Positions 63,366 to 64,000 of a stretch of DNA of 64,000 nucleotides are shown in pieces. Both the position numbers and the translations under genes were made by a program. Where the stretch lies: contig CP111109.1 in NCBI GenBank assembly GCA_026314275.1, forward strand, positions 1,302,001 to 1,366,000, read 5' to 3'. The first letter of the stretch is position 1. Each line of letters starts with the position of its first letter. A model generated the notes under the pieces. The model saw only the letters and a list, made by a program, of their open reading frames with translations. It was not told the origin of the DNA and did not search any database. Source of the DNA: JAGOEY01 sp017997515 (GTDB taxonomy: Bacteria; Pseudomonadota; Gammaproteobacteria; Burkholderiales; Burkholderiaceae_C).

Positions 63366-63932
63366 ATGAGCGACAACCACAACGAACCCGCGCACGAAGA
63401 GGCCCACACCGGCCCGATCAAGACCCCCAAGCAACTGCTGCTCGCGGCGTTTTTCTCGTTTGTAGTGCCCATTTTTGCCATCATCGGGCTGGTGCTGTAC
63501 GTCACGTCGGCCAACAAAACCGCGCCTGGCACGGTGGACAGCGAAAAGTCCATCACCGAACGGATCCAGAAGGTCGGCACGGTCGAGATCCGCGACGCCA
63601 ACCGCCCGCTGCGTGAAGGTGCCGAGGTCTACAAGGTGCAATGCGCCGCGTGCCACGCCACCGGCGCTGCGGGTGCGCCCAAGTTTGAAGATGTAGCCGC
63701 CTGGGGCCCGCGCCTCAAGACCGGCCTGGAAGCGCTGGTGCACTCCTCGCTGGCTGGCAAGGGGGCCATGGCCCCGCAGGGTGGTGGTGACTTCAACGAT
63801 CTCGAAATCGCCCGCGGTGTGGTCTACATGGCCAACGCAGCCGGTGGCAAGTTCGACGTGCCCCAGCAGCCTGCCGCACCCGCTGCGGACGGCGCAGCAC
63901 CGGCGGCCGACGCTGCTTCTGCCGCCAAGTAA
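63366..63932 (+). CDS. c-type cytochrome, c5-like, membrane-anchored
   Basis: The 188-residue product has one N-terminal membrane helix (LLAAFFSFVVPIFAIIGLVL), a single heme site CAACH at residues 93-97 and an axial Met in KGAMAPQGGG, the cytochrome c5 layout. An Ala/Pro-rich tail follows. It would sit in the periplasm and pass electrons to a terminal oxidase. TTGATTTGAGGA precedes the ATG, giving GAGGA about 5 bases upstream. A clean terminator follows. Confidence 0.9.
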   Translation: MSDNHNEPAHEEAHTGPIKTPKQLLLAAFFSFVVPIFAIIGLVLYVTSANKTAPGTVDSEKSITERIQKVGTVEIRDANRPLREGAEVYKVQCAACHATGAAGAPKFEDVAAWGPRLKTGLEALVHSSLAGKGAMAPQGGGDFNDLEIARGVVYMANAAGGKFDVPQQPAAPAADGAAPAADAASAAK

Positions 63933-63973
63933 GCCTTCCTGCCGCACTGGCACCTGTGTGCTGGTGCCCATCG

Positions 63974-64000
63974 AAAAAGCCGGTTGATAACCGGCTTTTT
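63974..64000 (+). terminator. Rho-independent terminator after the cytochrome gene
   Basis: AAAAAGCCGGTT pairs perfectly with AACCGGCTTTTT around GAT, ending in the T-run at the window edge; it may act in both directions. Confidence 0.9.

Overview
The window is GC-rich chromosomal DNA of a betaproteobacterium, most likely a Comamonadaceae member close to Rhodoferax or Polaromonas. The evidence is the mix of hemE-priA, PilT/PilU, a short PutA, yraN/diaA/dolP and a Bug-type solute receptor, plus a short palindromic repeat that I associate with Comamonadaceae genomes from memory (no search was run). I recognise about 57 protein genes and one tRNA-Arg(CCG). There is no rRNA, CRISPR, prophage, integrase or transposase.

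Layout. 1-5.6 kb: small-molecule enzymes (PhzF end, VOC protein, PLP ammonia-lyase, phosphatase, cupin, aminotransferase, creatininase-like amidohydrolase), interrupted by a 270-bp MITE-like element at 2871-3140. 5.8-13.0 kb: DsbD-type reductase, hemE, a non-coding gap with two consensus DnaA boxes, priA, a glutaredoxin-like protein and an AEC transporter. 13.1-14.2 kb: a strikingly AT-rich insert carrying one gene, an unknown N-terminal region joined to a C-terminal SWIB domain. 14.2-19.6 kb: Rep helicase, a small secreted protein, phospholipase A, a hypothetical protein and arginase.

19.6-27.4 kb: a complete galactarate/glucarate route: GarD dehydratase, a FadR-type GntR regulator, a Bug receptor, a GarL-type aldolase, GarR reductase, glycerate kinase and a 2-hydroxyacid dehydrogenase, with related operator-like sequences in front of three units. 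27.4-37.7 kb: DUF2242-like lipoprotein, gdhA, a PhyH-type dioxygenase, rluE, two tandem J-domain membrane proteins, and putA divergent from an Lrp-type regulator. 37.7-45.2 kb: yggS, pilT, a cyclic-nucleotide-binding protein, pilU, a HIBADH-family reductase, and the dolP-diaA-yraN / rsmI cluster. 45.2-47.8 kb: a MocR regulator, a small protein and a BrnT/BrnA toxin-antitoxin pair. 47.8-55.6 kb: a glycogen operon glgB-glgX-(malQ::glgA), in which MalQ and GlgA form one 1213-residue polypeptide and glgX is frameshifted. 55.6-64 kb: a small exported protein, tRNA-Arg, a TetR repressor divergent from an RND tripartite efflux operon, and a c5-like cytochrome with a terminator at the window edge.

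Two observations cut across the window. One short palindromic repeat occurs about 18 times, half of them inside coding sequences in frame, including one that encodes a signal peptide and three inside putA. Two genes 10 kb apart (dolP and glgX) carry single-base frameshifts in C/G homopolymers, so base accuracy there should be checked before either is called a pseudogene.
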